Notes: a model not told the origin generated them from the letters alone. Shown: positions 1-12,053, counted from the stretch's first letter. The stretch is 64,000 nt of DNA from Haberlea rhodopensis (GCA_907163345.1 CAJQUN010001342.1:1-64000), one strand, 5' to 3'. A program made the numbers and translations.

Positions 1-55
1 TTTTCAAAACTAAATGGGGTAATCTACCACCATCTCTAAAAAAGAAGAAGCTTAC

Positions 56-225
56 CTCGGATTAAAAGCCCAACAATTTTAGCTTTTTGGTGTGTTGCAG
101 CTAAATCATCAAATGTTGCTAGCCCTTACCCTTTGGTCGCTCCTTCCCACTTTCAAGGGTTCCACCAAATCTTGGCTAATTGGCTTTCCGATAGCAATGT
201 AAGGGAGTTGGATGGACCAGATTGT
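56..225 (-). other. possible exon fragment, unidentified
   Basis: On the minus strand this stretch reads as coding-like sequence ending at a good splice donor (GAG then GTAAGC, donor at 51-55). Two overlapping frames each give about 20-35 sensible residues, the downstream one including DDLAATHQKAK, but stops separate them, so an intact exon would need a frameshift or a sequence difference. I do not recognise the family. It lies just outside the MULE target duplication, so it may be part of a host gene that continues beyond the left edge, or old repeat coding sequence. Confidence 0.22.
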
Positions 226-416
226 TTTTGTATACTGAAAAATATAAATTGGTAATGTTTGGAGTGAAATTTGGGTGTTCTGGAAAATAATTATGTTTTT
301 TTTGGCAGTTTCTTCTACTCGATAACCTGGGGTTTATTAATTAAATAACCTTAATAAAATAAATAATTTCAAAAATAACCCGAAAAATAAAAACATTTCA
401 AAAGTAACCTAAACCG

Positions 417-724
417 CCAACTGGTTGGCGTGTCCAATTGGTCACGCCAACTCAGTTGGCGTCACCTAATAACATTTTGGTCACGCCAACTGAGTTGGCG
501 TGACCAGTTTAAATATATTAGTCACGCAACTGAGTTGGCGTGACCTTTGTTTTTTCGGTCACGCCAACCCAGTTGGCGTGACCATTATTCACGCCAACTG
601 GAGCTGCAAGTTGGTGAATAATTATTGGTCACGCCAACTGAGTTGGCGTGACCAATAAATATCATGTGTCACGCCAACTCATTTGGCGTGACCAATTAAA
701 GGTCGCCAACTGAGTTGGCGTGAC
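417..724. repeat. palindrome array in left TIR of MULE 1
   Basis: Nine self-complementary units with the core GCCAACTNAGTTGGC, most extended by GTCAC/GTGAC to 25-27 bp. Centres lie near 422, 453, 492, 532, 570, 605, 640, 680 and 712, so spacing is 30-40 bp. The unit near 605 has a longer unpaired middle. Unit-to-unit variation is concentrated in the central base and outer arms. Confidence 0.9.
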
Positions 725-1128
725 TTGGAGTTATAAAATTTCCGCAACCCTTCTTCTTCGGCAACAACTTCGGCGATTATTACAGTCTAAAATTCTTCCT
801 CGCGTTTGACCTCCAAGTAACTATCGTTTTTTTTCCCCTCATTTTTGCTTCCAGTCACTTCGTAGTTTCAGATTCAGAATTTAGAGGTAAAAATCATGTC
901 CGCCGTGAATTATTTCTGTCACATTTTTCGCTGGCCGTCCGCCGCCCGCCGCCCCCGCCTCCGTCGCTGCCGCCGTCGGCCGCCGTCGGCCGTTGGCCGT
1001 CGGCCGCCGCCGGTTGCTGATGGCTGGTGTTTGTCGGCGGTAGCATCGTCATGTTTTATCAGTTTAATTTATTTTGTTTACTTTATGTTGTCTATATGTA
1101 CTAATATATTTTTGTTTCATATAATAGG

Positions 1129-3467
1129 ATGGATCCGATGAATGTACCACGGCCCGATCGATGATCATCTGTTGTTATTGCAGTCATGTCATCGTTCTGA
1201 AGATGTATGGGCAGGTGATATTGATCGGCCCTTGCGTGTGAGAAATCGAGCAGCTATTTTTGGGATCTTTGCCCATTTGACACACGTGTTGTAAGTATGT
1301 TACATGAGTTTGGGTTTTATGGTGTATATAGGTGGTAATAAGATTACCATTGACCCTCATCTAATCACGGCGTTAGTAGAGAGATGGCGTCGGAAACGCA
1401 TACATTCCATCTGAGATCTGGAGAGGCGACTATTACACTGCAAGACATTGCAGTTATTTGGGGTCTGCCAATAAATGGTCTTGCAGTGTCAGGTGCCAAT
1501 TTTGATAAGACAATACCCGAGTGGCAAGAATATTGTTATCGTCATTTGGGATTTACACCAGATCCGGGTCACTTTAAAGGTGCATGTTTGTTAATGTCTG
1601 CGTTGAGTCATCATTTAATAGTAAAAATCGGATCCATTTGCATAGTACGGCGGATGAGGTTGCTAAATATGCACGAGGTTGTGCATTATTAATGATAGGT
1701 GGGATTATGTGCCCCGATAGCTCCGGCAATACTGTAAAATTATGTGACATACAGAAATTAGAAGATATCAGTTCTGTTGGTAATTTAGCTGGGGTAGTGC
1801 TGTGCTGGCATTCTTATATCGTGAGTTGTGCACTTCAGCGGAGAGAGGGAAAAAAGTAATATGTGGTGCATTACAACTCCTACAGGTAATCGTTACCTTA
1901 TTATTTTAAAATACTGAAAAATATATCTTGCATATTTAATTTATATTCTTCATGTTAATGTTTTAGATTTGGGCATGGTCCCGGCTCGAAAGTTTAGCTC
2001 CTCGACTCGGACGCCTGAGAATTGATATTGGGCCAATACCAATCGATGAGGACAATTACTTACCTGTTGCTCCATATGGTGCAAGGTTATGTATCACAAT
2101 TATTTTGCAATGTATAATATTATATTTAATATTTTGTTATATAATTTATGTTTTTTTATGATGATTATGAGTACACAGGTGGACATGTAAAGTAAGATTT
2201 ACAGAAACTGGCACACATTCATTACGAATTATTAGGGACATCCTTGACCAGCAGCCATTAAGCCAAGTAATTTTATTTTTTATATTCATGTATAAAACAT
2301 AATAGTCTTTGAACATTATTTTAATGTAATACTATATTTGTAGTTTAATTGGCAGCCGTACCCTGATGATTATATTGAAGGACTGCATACTGAGTTATGG
2401 ACATACAGCGGGCCACTCATTTTGTATGACATAGTTGAGATGCATCGTCCTGAGCGGGTTTTTCCGTCAGTTCGGCATGGTACAAAACATCCCACCCAGA
2501 TCCACGTCAGGGGATGATATATTACATGTAGTTAACCGCAGGGGTAAAACAAATAATGACTGGTCTGCACACCATAGGCGGTACATGACTATATGGGGAA
2601 ATGCACATGCTCATACATGGACAGCCCGCGATATGAGTCAGCTGGACAGGGTGTAATTGTCGGGTACAATGACTGGTATGGACGAGTAACACGTAGATTC
2701 ATTGGCCATCAACGACAATTTGTGGAGGCTGGTTATCAACATGGAGATGGCCCGGCATGGCAACATGTGGTATGTTGCTTTATTACATATGTATTACATA
2801 TTTGAAAATTGTGTTTAGATTTAAATACTTAATAATGTTCACTCATTTCAGATTGATCATCTGTCGCAATTAACAGTTACCTGCGACCGTAATATCGCTG
2901 AGGAACAATCCGTAGGGGCGTACATGGATGCATTTAGTGATGTCAGAAATGTCATACAAAATGTGTTGCATGTCGCGCAGGAACGACGCGATAGAAACTT
3001 TCCGCCCTACGAAGAGGGACATGCGACTCAGGTGAACAAGTACAAGCCGATGCATGTGAGTGATGAAGAACAAGTACAGTCGATGCATGCGGGTTTTGGA
3101 GATGCTGGCCCTTCAAGCTATGTCCCGACGTATATGCCAGGTCCCTCTTCATCATATGCCAGTGACATGTACGCTGATTATTATACTCCTCGACCACAGC
3201 ATCAGTTGTATGACCAAACGCATTTCACGCATCATCAACCCATGTACCCACAAGAACAAACCAGCCAAATGTGAATATTAGATTCCCCGAGATATATGCA
3301 TCGATGTCACCACAATTTGCCGTGTCACCGGTTGTGTTCCCTAATTTGTCACCTGATGTTCAGCTGGACGATGTACCTGTAGTGCAAGAAGACCCACCCA
3401 TTCAGGAAGGAGACGCGGTCAGAGACGGAAACAGCCACGTCGTTGTGGTACTGGAGAGGCATTATAG
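1129..3467 (+). pseudogene. plant mobile domain (PMD/aminotransferase-like) gene in MULE 1, frameshifted
   Basis: Proteins with this plant mobile domain include the MAIN/MAIL family and many relatives carried by transposons. Recognisable stretches are a MLHEFGFYGVY-like start, ETHTFHL..GEATITLQDIAVIWGLPINGLAV (1396-1480), ARGCALLMIGGIM (about 1664-1710), and an exon at about 1967-2085 encoding IWAWSRLESLAPRLGRL. Further exons are 2179-2266, 2344-2769 and 2852-3274, each bounded by AG and GT. The tail (3270-3467) ends in an Arg-rich PRRCGTGE. The start ATG at 1129 follows a splice acceptor, behind a GC-rich leader exon. Comparison with the second copy near 41 kb shows at least four indels: near 1150, near 1245, near 1394 and near 1620. 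The last exon also changes frame near 3274. It is therefore a decayed gene. Its role in the element is unknown. Confidence 0.82.
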
Positions 3468-3565
3468 AGTTTTAGCCTTCATATATGTAGTCATCTTTGC
3501 CTATTGTGAATCTTAGTATTAAATGTAATGAATGTACTTCCATATGAATGTCTTATTTGATATGT

Positions 3566-3672
3566 GACAATAACAATAACACAATAACAATAATAATAAC
3601 AATAACACAATACACTAACAATAACATAACAAGAACAAACAATAACAAACAATAACAATAACAATATCAAAA
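3566..3672. repeat. AAC/AAT-rich simple repeat
   Basis: Imperfect run of CAATAA and CAATAACAA units between the converging 3' ends of the PMD gene and the transposase. It has no coding potential. Confidence 0.8.
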
Positions 3673-3684
3673 ACAATTACAACT

Positions 3685-6200
3685 TTATCGGTTTTGGGAA
3701 CTCGATGCCATATGTCGTCTTGCCCGGGCTTCAGGCCAATCCATCTCATTTTGCATGCGTGTTGTTCGGTCTCGACCTCGTCTTCTTATAGTACGCAAGG
3801 TGGAATTGTGGTACAGTTCGAATGACGGGGTTTCCCAATACTGCTCTCCCCATAATGGCTCAAATTCACCTTGATATGTGCTCCAATATTCTGCATATTA
3901 TAATACTCCTTGACAAATGTTTTTGCGTTTATATGCCATAAGCTCGACATACTTGTATCACATGTGAGCAAGGAATCCCAAATTCTTTCCACTTCCCACA
4001 AGAACATTCCTTGATTTGAGCTTCACAACATGAGTATTACCCCCACGTCCAACTTGCATCCTTGTGATAACTGAGGCTGTTAGATGCCTTCGATCAAACA
4101 TCTGAACTTCATGATGATGGAGTGAAGATCAGCCCGAGCATATTTTTCAAAAGCATAATCCGGCCATTCTTGATTATTTTCGATCATTCTATCAGCTTTT
4201 TTCACTCGCTCCAAAAAATAATGCACACAACGATCGAATGTTAACTGTACAATGGCAGTGATTGGAAGGCGACGTGCACCTTTCATGATTCCATTTATGC
4301 ACTCCGACATATTTGTTGTTAGGATACCACAACGCCATCCTTCATCATGAGCAAGTGTCCACTGAGACTTATCAATCCGATTCAGGTAATCAAAAGCCCG
4401 TGGTTCAATGGTTTTGATCTCTTCCATCGTACGCTCAAATTTTATCAGTTGATTTTCTGATCCAGCTTTCCAACACAAGTCTTTTAAGTGCACGTTTTTG
4501 AAACGACTATTAAAGTTTGAGCAAAGATGTCTCAAATAAAATCGATGCACTCCACAGGGGGGTTAAAGTCGGGGATACAGTCGGCTGCTGCAATAAGGCC
4601 CGGATGTCGATCAGAAATCAAACACAACACACGCCGCCAGATTCTCCAATAATGTGTTTGGCTAACCATCTCCAAGAACCATTTCCATGACAAAAGTTCT
4701 CTTCATCGACAATTGAAAATGCCAGCGGTAACACTTGATTATTCGCGTCCATGGAGACAGCAATCAACATCTTATGCTGATATTTTACATACAGATGTGT
4801 GCCATCCACTGTAATAACTTGACGACAGTGGCGGAAACCATCTATGCACGGTTGGAAGGCCCAGAAAACATAACTCAAAGTTTTTTCTCTCGGTCTTGCA
4901 TTATCAAGATGATCCCACTCCACGACTGTGCCTGGGTTCCATTTTTTCAAAGCTCCCATATAGAAAGGTAATTTGTTGACCGAGCTCTCCCAGGTTCCAT
5001 ACACGTTCCGTATTGCACGTTTCAAACTATGCCAGCCTTTTGCATATGATATTTCAAAGCCATACTTATCTTTCACCGTTTGAATCACATACTTGATTTC
5101 ATAAGCTGGATCACGACGAACGATTCCCATCACCAAGCTAGCAATCATATTCTTATCCAAGTTCGAATGATCAAGCCGACAGGCTACTCAGCAAGACACG
5201 TGTGAGGACCACCATATTTGGTTATTTTGATAACCAACTTTTTTATCCAAACATGCACGCAGTACCATCTGCAGGTATATCCTCGTGTATCCTGTTTGCA
5301 TATTACTTTCCACAATGTTTTTGGTACTCTTAACAAACATGGTACTCACGTTTGCAACACGTACTGAATAATCCTTCACAGGCTGCCTGCAGATGAAATT
5401 TATCTTTGAAGACCATGTTGCGATGGATTTCACCTTTGGAGTAATCATAAAAACTCCCCCAACGGCCTGTTGGATTGTCAATCGAATCTCCAAAAACTTC
5501 TGGATGTGTCATGGAAAGAAATGGGATTGTTGGATAAAGATTATGATCATTTGTCATGGTTGGTGCCCCCCTCCTCTTGGTTTTCAACTGCTTCTGCCAT
5601 CACACCAATATCAACTTCATCATCATCAGCATCAGTCTCATCATCAGATGGAATCCCCTCTGGTTCAGAATTAATTTGATCACCAAAATCAGCAAAACTG
5701 TCTGCTCGTGGCTCAGCGGCAACATTATCAACATCTACTGGATGATCATCTCGGTCTCCACCACTATATGAACCCTCAGCTTGATGTCGAGCAACAGACG
5801 TCTCTTGAATAACAGATGTCGTCAATCCTTCTGAAAAACTGCCACTCATTGGCATTTCTGGAACATAATCATAATTCATTGGTTCTGCTTGTATATAAAA
5901 TTACAAGCAACTATGACCCTGTTCTGAATCAAGTAGCCATGCTAAATTGTAATCATCATCTATGGGTAAAACAGTCTGACGTAACCCCGAAAAATCTTGA
6001 ACATATGCCTAGCATATAATTTCAAAAGAAATTGGTTGCGATCGAACCCAGTGATATCATATATTTTATTAATAATTGTAGAAAATTAATTGTAAACGCC
6101 GTATAGTTGTACCTCTTGATGGACCCACGATCATATCGGACGAACTCAGAATCTTGTAATAATACTTACCCCCCCAATAAAATAAAACTTGAATAGACAT
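3685..6200 (-). pseudogene. MuDR-type MULE transposase in MULE 1, broken
   Basis: Read from an ATG at 6200 down to a TAA at 3685. Order: N-terminal MULE region with an LQLIFYN-like segment; an acidic linker; a MuDR-type DNA-binding segment (KFHLQAACEGLF, about 5350-5400); the MULE catalytic domain with VITVDGTHLY (first Asp, near 4815) and ISDRHPGL (second Asp, near 4610); and the NMSECINGIMKGARRLPI motif (near 4260-4310). Next comes a SWIM zinc finger ECSCGKWKEFGIPCSH (near 3965-4015), then an Arg-rich tail. Breaks: a TAA where copy 2 has GAA (near 5910), and frame changes near 5550, 5340, 5180, 4620 and 4555. The family's role is cut-and-paste transposition through the TIRs. This copy cannot make a full protein. 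Confidence 0.88.
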
Positions 6201-6404
6201 ATTTTGATAACTACAGAAAACTATTACTAGTAGCTAATAAATCTTTTCTGATGTAGAAGATCAGGCTAAAGATGCAACTACAGAGCATAATCAGAATTTA
6301 TCATATAATAAAAATATTAAAAGAGAAGTTAAAAATATTAAAAAGAGAAGTTGTGAATTGGTGAGAAAACTAAGAGGCGGACGGCTTTTATTATAGCACA
6401 TTTA

Positions 6405-6611
6405 GTGCCGCCAACTCAGTTGGCGGCACTATTAAAATAATGTCCGCCAACTGAGTTGGCGTGACCCCTATAAACAAAGGTCACGCCAACTCAGTTGGCG
6501 GACTACTATTCAACGTTGGTCACGCCAACTGAGTTGGCGTGACCAATATTTTATATGGTCACGCCAACTCAGTTGGCGTGACCTATTGACCCGCCAACTG
6601 AGTTGGCGGGG
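6405..6611. repeat. palindrome array in right TIR of MULE 1
   Basis: Six palindromic units with the same core as the left array, centred near 6417, 6453, 6492, 6531, 6570 and 6600. The middle ones are exactly 39 bp apart. The outermost units lack the GTCAC arm and use CCGCC/GGCGG instead. Confidence 0.9.
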
Positions 6612-6704
6612 TAAGGTTAGTTTTTAAATGTTTTCAGAATTCGGGTTATTTTTGTAATTATTTGTTTTATTGGGGTTATTTAAATAAATAACCCCGATAA
6701 CCTG

Positions 6705-7230
6705 ATGTATATTTAATTTATTTTTCAAAATAAATATTTTACCACATATCATGTCATTTTCAATATTTTCTTGGGTATGCCCATATAATGTATTAAGTTA
6801 AAACATAATAAAATAATAATTTTTTTTATAGAAAGAATAATATTTTGTACTGATAAAAATGTGAAAAGTAATGGTTATTACTGAGGGATATAAATATAGA
6901 AGAAATTGTTCTTTCGGATATCGTATTAAAGGATGTGATGTATTATTTTAATTTTATTTTTAACAAAGGTCTTTAAACCGTAACTGAACTTTGCCTTTAC
7001 TTCTGAAAATTAAAGATCATAAAATTTTCGAACTAAGATGCTTAGTGTAGTGGTGGATCCAAGAAAGTCTCTACATGATACTAGTGTATACATAAAAGTT
7101 TTAATGTAAAGAGGGTGAACGATCGTCGCCCTAGGTCACATAAGCGAATTGCGCGACCGTGTGCGGGGTGCGGATGCGCGAGTTGCGTCAATTTACAAAA
7201 TGGGTACGCCTAATGCGCCTATTAAAATTT
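6705..7230. other. intergenic, nothing recognised
   Basis: AT-rich DNA between the MULE and a microsatellite. It ends with a CG-containing patch (7120-7215) resembling the one near 11390-11530. No gene or element ends seen. Confidence 0.5.
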
Positions 7231-7237
7231 TACATAT

Positions 7238-7318
<81 letters not shown>
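7231..7318. repeat. compound AT/AC microsatellite
   Basis: (CA)n, then two (AT)n blocks, then (AC)n, almost symmetric as CA-TA-TA-CA. It is likely length-polymorphic. Confidence 0.95.
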
Positions 7319-7324
<6 letters not shown>

Positions 7325-7399
7325 CAGATTGATAAAAAAAGTTAAGCATACCTAAGACATATCATGTTTGACAAACTTACTCATTAATTATTTATAGTT

Positions 7400-7735
7400 A
7401 TATATAGTGTAGTTCAAAGCTTTTATTGATCGCTATCTAATAGGGATAATTTTTGTTCTCTGAAAAATATATTTTAGAGAAATGAAAATGAATTATTATT
7501 ATTTGGTCATAAGATAATGAATTTGAAAAATGAAACAAAATATTATATATGTGTTTCAGCATGTTTTGTAACAACTAGAATTTATTAAAATGACTTATAT
7601 TATTTGCGGAGAATTAAGAATGTTTAACATTTAAGTTCACGATTTAGGAAAACTTAATACATGACATAATAAAACTTATTCTAAGCGTCGTATGCGTACT
7701 CAATACGCCAGATTACGATCGGTGTGTTAGGAGGA
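7400..7735. repeat. dispersed repeat family 1, copy a
   Basis: This stretch is about 75-80% similar to 11095-11450 in the same orientation. Shared landmarks include TTTTATTGATCG, AAGATAATGAATTTGAAAAA, a GTTTTGTAA segment, TTAAGTTCACGA and a CGCCGTATGCGTA-type end. It looks like a fragment of an unidentified transposon or LTR. Confidence 0.7.
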
Positions 7736-8130
7736 TTATGTGACTTAGTCGTCGCCGCATCGACCATGACGATTCAGGAGCCCTCGTTCTCCATGACAAA
7801 AATGACAGCCAAGGAATGTCTTTTAAACATCAAAATTATGCAATATCGGTCGAGCATGACACTATATAACCTAATGTGCAGGAGATATACCAGATGTATT
7901 GGTTCATTGCATTGGCATGACGAGAAACCTGTCGCACTGAACAAAGTATGGTTTGGTTGGTACAAAGATATACACAAGCTAAGTTCACTTGAACGGATAC
8001 CCCAGCCTGTGCAGCAAACTGAAGCCCCTTTGTAGCTAGCTTCATTCCGATTCCGATTATAACTTAGGCCTTGAATTTGTATTTACTCGAATTAAACTCG
8101 TGCGTGTTTAGTATCCTCAGATTAGCCGTT
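7736..8130. other. unassigned stretch with short open frames
   Basis: Frames of about 100 and 69 codons overlap here on opposite strands. Neither has a family match I recognise, splice context or promoter. It adjoins dispersed repeat copy a and is probably part of the same decayed element. Confidence 0.3.
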
Positions 8131-8850
8131 CAGGAATTTGACTGATGTGGGCTCCAGCCGATTTGTTAAGTTGGTCTCTCCTTATAATTTAAGTATGTTA
8201 AAAGTATATTCGAACCAATTTCATAAGATGCTTCATTTCATATCGTAGATCAGTGCCGCCAAAAGATGTTGATGTTGTTGAATGGTTATGGATCACGTGA
8301 ACGAACAGTGGTTTTTTTGGGTCCGACAACAAGTCCTGAAGTGGTATAACCTGGTAACACAAAGGTTAGATTGATGCTGATGTGATCATCAACGTGGTCA
8401 CTCTGATGGTCAAGTCAGTGCTAGAAAAAATAAGTGAAACAAGAATCAAACAAGCACGGTGTGAGGATTCTTCATAATTTGAATGAAAATTGTATTAAGA
8501 ACCTGGTAATATTTGTTGAGTATTTTGTTAACATTTGAATAATGTTTGTATTTATAGAGGTGTTCTCCAGAGTTATGGTCCGCAAACTTTGGAGGCATTA
8601 TCTACGCACGACCCTTGCGCGAAACTCGTAACGTACCTAGGATTTCCTCCTTCATAACTCCCAGCTATTGGCACATCTAATTAGCTGTGTTGACCAGGTG
8701 TTGCATCTGGGTCTCGCGCAAATGTTCACCAAAAGGGCCGGATGTGATGCTTTTCCAGCTCGGCTCTGATGTATTTGATTATTCCGTGAAATTTGGGATG
8801 ACCTGGATTTTTCCCGATGTGACATGGTTTCCTACGACATCCTATATATA
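8130..8850 (-). repeat. LTR-like noncoding block, minus orientation
   Basis: On the minus strand a TATA box (TATAAATAC, around 8549-8558) lies in non-coding sequence with CG-containing U3-like DNA upstream (8570-8830). That arrangement suggests an LTR. Ends, target duplication and primer site were not found, so the assignment is weak. Confidence 0.3.
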
Positions 8851-9880
8851 ATCTATTACTTTAAAATATATAATTCTTACTCAATTATGAACGAAGATTT
8901 ACGCACAATACGTACCATAGATGACTCAGGTCCCAGACGTACGAAACCAGTTAACCTATGTCATCTGAAACATAAGTGAACCATATTGAATCAAAACAAA
9001 GCCGGACTTCGAAACCAGTGATTTCCCAGACCAAATTATTACATTATTTCACGTTTTCTATATGAACAATATATTCTTATCTTCTCGCTCCATCACTCTG
9101 ATATAAATTCAAGATTAAAGTAAAAACTACCACAAACTTTACTTGAGTGGAATCGAAAGCAGAACACTACAATTAAGATAAAAAGCGATAGGTCTTTCAT
9201 CATCAAGAATTGGAGAATTTCACAGTTTTATTATGTTGTGATTAAAGGGAGTGCTATCAATCTTTTGAATCTAAGTCGTCATAATGTTGTGGCAGTTATA
9301 GTCAATCTCCAGGTTACTGTTTTCATAATCTCTAAGTAGAACATATAATATCATATATGTTACAACAATAATTGCGGCAAATCCCAAAAAAATTATAGCC
9401 CTTGACGGAGTTATATGATCGATGGTTCAGATCTTGGTCCAAAAGACCGACAAAATATCAAAATATGTCATCTTTGATTTTAATTCTTGACTATATCAGT
9501 TGTCCAGGCAACCTTGGATTCTACACTTGACAGTTGACTAATAAACTGATCCTTTATATTCTCTAAATAACAGATTTTTAAACCCTTTTTCCTTTTTGCA
9601 TAGATTTCCTTTCTAATTCAAGGTGAGTATGATGTTACTGTATTTAAGGATATATTAAACTATTGATCTGAAATATTTTAAAATAATATTCACTTCCTGA
9701 TTGAAACACATTTATACAATTCTTTAAATAAACAGACATTGTAGATACGACACAGACGTTTTTTGTGTGACTCGTTGTTAAAGGTGGTACATTTGCTTCC
9801 CTTTTACTCGTCTACATCATTTTATCATCTCAACCATGTTTCTGCTAGCTGCCGTCTCCAACGTTAGATTGTGTTTACTG
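8851..9880. other. intergenic, nothing recognised
   Basis: AT-rich sequence without open frames over 65 codons, recognisable element ends or RNA genes. Confidence 0.4.
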
Positions 9881-9885
9881 GTTAA

Positions 9886-10496
9886 TGTTAGAAATATGAC
9901 TAATATCCAAACCTCTTGCTTACAAAATAACGGACTGTTTTGGAGTTGAGGTAGTTGATGGGAGCTGATTCCATGGATCAAGTGCAGCTGAGAGTTGAGG
10001 GCTATATAAGGCACATAGTCTCAGTGATCGAGAAGGACTCGGATTTTTTCCAGAATTCGAAGAGCAAGAAGAGCGTTTTTCCTTTTGGTGATTTTGTGAT
10101 ATATATATAGATTGATTTCAAAAGAATTGTCATTGGAATTCATAGAAGTGACAATTGAGAGTTGAAAATCGATGTATTGCAATCAATAAAAGAGCAATAG
10201 TGTTAACCCCCGTGGAGTAGGCAATTGAATTCGCTAAACCACGTAAATCCGTCTTCTTATCATTTTTCTTGTTTCTGTTCTTTCTTGGTGATTTGTTCTT
10301 ACTGATTTTATTGTTCTGTGTGCATGTTAGTTCACGTGATTGTTGGTTTATTGTGTGCGAGAAACTTACTGAAGTGATTCTTGAGTTTGTTGATTTTCTT
10401 TGCAAGAAATTGTTTCATCAACTACAAAATTTCAAGTTTTTGGTTCTATTGGAATCTTGCACACATAACTCTTTGGAGGTTTTGTTTAAATTCTGA
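9886..10496 (+). mobile_element. probable Copia solo LTR
   Basis: It begins TGTTAGAAATATG, has a TATA box (CTATATAAGG near 10003) and an AATAAA near 10186, then the Copia R/U5 signature around CCCCCGTGGAGTAGGC and ACCACGTAAATCC (10207-10250). A 5-bp repeat GTTAA flanks it (9881-9885 and 10497-10501). The right end reads TCTGA rather than the expected CA, so the exact end is less certain. No internal retrotransposon sequence adjoins it. Confidence 0.6.
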
Positions 10497-10605
10497 GTTA
10501 ATCGAAGAATCTATTCAAGAAATCATAACAGCTAATTTCTTCATTCTTCATACTGACCCTATTTTCACCACGTATCTATTAGGAAAAATGTTTGTATATA
10601 TTCGG

Positions 10606-10755
10606 TGTGGGGTCCATCTATAGACCATTTCAATATGATTGGTCTAAAATAGTTGGTATGTTAGTTTATTATTATCTTATTTAAAAAATTAGTATGTTTT
10701 AATATTAAATTGATGTATAAGTGATACACAAACTAAATACAATATAAGTATTTCC
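10606..10755. repeat. dispersed repeat family 2, copy a
   Basis: Similar to 37368-37502: both have CTATAGAC, ATTGGTCTAAAATA, TTGATATGTTAGTTTATT-like and ATGTATAA-like blocks in the same order, ending near TTTTTCC/TATTTCC. The family is unknown and it sits just beyond the solo LTR. Confidence 0.55.
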
Positions 10756-11094
10756 CTGCCTGCTAAGTAGTTGTTATGCCTTTACGACTAACACACTTCT
10801 CTCCTTGTTTTCCTTCTGTTTTACTCTTTTTTTTTCTTTTTCTTTTTTTTGGCGACTTAGTTTGTATTAAAAGTTAGGCCCTAGTATGTTTTGAAATAAT
10901 TTGATTATTTCAACACTTAGTTGAATTAATATTATTTTATTAGGTTTACTTCAATCACTTTACTTTTCAACAATTTAAAGGATTCAAAGTATTCCAAAAT
11001 CTAAAACATCGATCCAGAAAAAAAGGGTCATCTTGTTTTAAGAAAAAAACACCCCAAAGAATTTCCAAACTATGACACATGATGTAGATGCGTG

Positions 11095-11450
11095 GGAGCA
11101 ATTCAAATCTTTTATTGATCGTTATACTAATATGGATAATTATTATTAATAGAAAAATATATTTTGGAGAGTGAAAAATGAACATAAATTATTAATATTT
11201 GGTTATAAGATAATAAATTTGAAAAATGAAACCATATATTACCAATGTGTTTCGATATGTTTTGTAATAATATAAACTTATTAAAAATGATTTATATTAT
11301 TTTTTGAAGAATTAAGAATGTCTAACAATTAAGTTCACGACTTACTAAAACATAATACATGACTTAATAAAACTTAGTCCTAAAACGCCGTATGCGTATT
11401 CAACGCGCCAAATCCCGATCGATGCGTCAGTGCGCGATTTAGTAAAATTT
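11095..11450. repeat. dispersed repeat family 1, copy b
   Basis: Second copy of the repeat at 7400-7735. It is followed by a CG-containing patch with repeated GTAAAATTTAGTGC and GTGCG words up to about 11530. Confidence 0.7.
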
Positions 11451-12045
11451 AGTGCGCAACTTAGTAAAATTTAGTGCTCCTTAAAGTGCCGCACAAGCAC
11501 TCAATGCGACAGTGAGAGATCGAAACGTTAGTATGCGAAAGAGTGTACGATGATTATATTACTTAGCTCCCAAATATAAATTTCCAACAATAAAGCATGC
11601 ATTCTCATGGATTATATTAATAGAATCATTAACACAAGATTTATCAATAAAAAATAAATCACTATATAATATTTTAACTTTAACATAGAGTATATAATGT
11701 ATGAAATACTATAATCAATAATAACGATATAATTTAAATATTTTAAATTATATAACAACCAAAATACCGCCCTCCTTTTACCAAACTTTCCCCTTAAACT
11801 CTGTTAACCTATTGACACGTTACCAAAATTTCTAGTGGTGCAAGATTTTCCATTGGTCACTTCAAACTTTTATTCTGCGACACCTGACTCAAGAAACATG
11901 CCATTTCCCAAAAACAGAAAATAAAGATTTATTATTTTTCGCGTCTGTGAAAAACGTCAAACTCTGCAACAATCTTGTCTCATATTCCAGAGACACCACC
12001 TCCAAGCTACTGCCAATTCAAGATTTCCCCAGCAATTAGTCTTAT

Positions 12046-12053
12046 TATAAATA
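12046..12053 (+). promoter_or_regulatory. TATA box of EPF-like gene
   Basis: TATAAATA lies 83 bp before the start codon of the EPF-like gene, a normal distance for a plant core promoter with a short leader. Confidence 0.55.

Larger units (their letters stand above)
330..6694. mobile_element. Mutator-like element 1 (MULE with PMD gene and transposase)
   Basis: The element begins GGGTTTATTAATTAAATAAC and ends with the inverted match (AAATAAATAACCC). It is flanked by a perfect 10-bp direct repeat CGATAACCTG at 320-329 and 6695-6704, within the 8-11 bp range known for MULEs. Each terminal inverted repeat is about 290-400 bp: an AT-rich outer 90 bp, then an array of GCCAACTNAGTTGGC palindromes. 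Inside are two convergent genes, a plant mobile domain gene on plus and a MuDR-type transposase on minus, meeting near 3.5-3.7 kb. Both reading frames are broken, so this copy is not autonomous now, but the perfect target duplication argues that the insertion is not ancient. Confidence 0.9.

Noticed and set aside
417..724. CRISPR-like array (repeats at regular spacing)
   Set aside because: Units are palindromes inside transposon TIRs in a plant genome; spacers are short and related; no cas genes.
896..1141. 81-codon frame with Arg/Pro-rich start
   Set aside because: It is the GC-rich simple-repeat leader exon of the PMD gene, matched by a different simple repeat in MULE 2; the protein is low complexity.
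7724..8035. 103-codon plus-strand frame
   Set aside because: No family resemblance, no promoter or splice support, adjoins a dispersed repeat.
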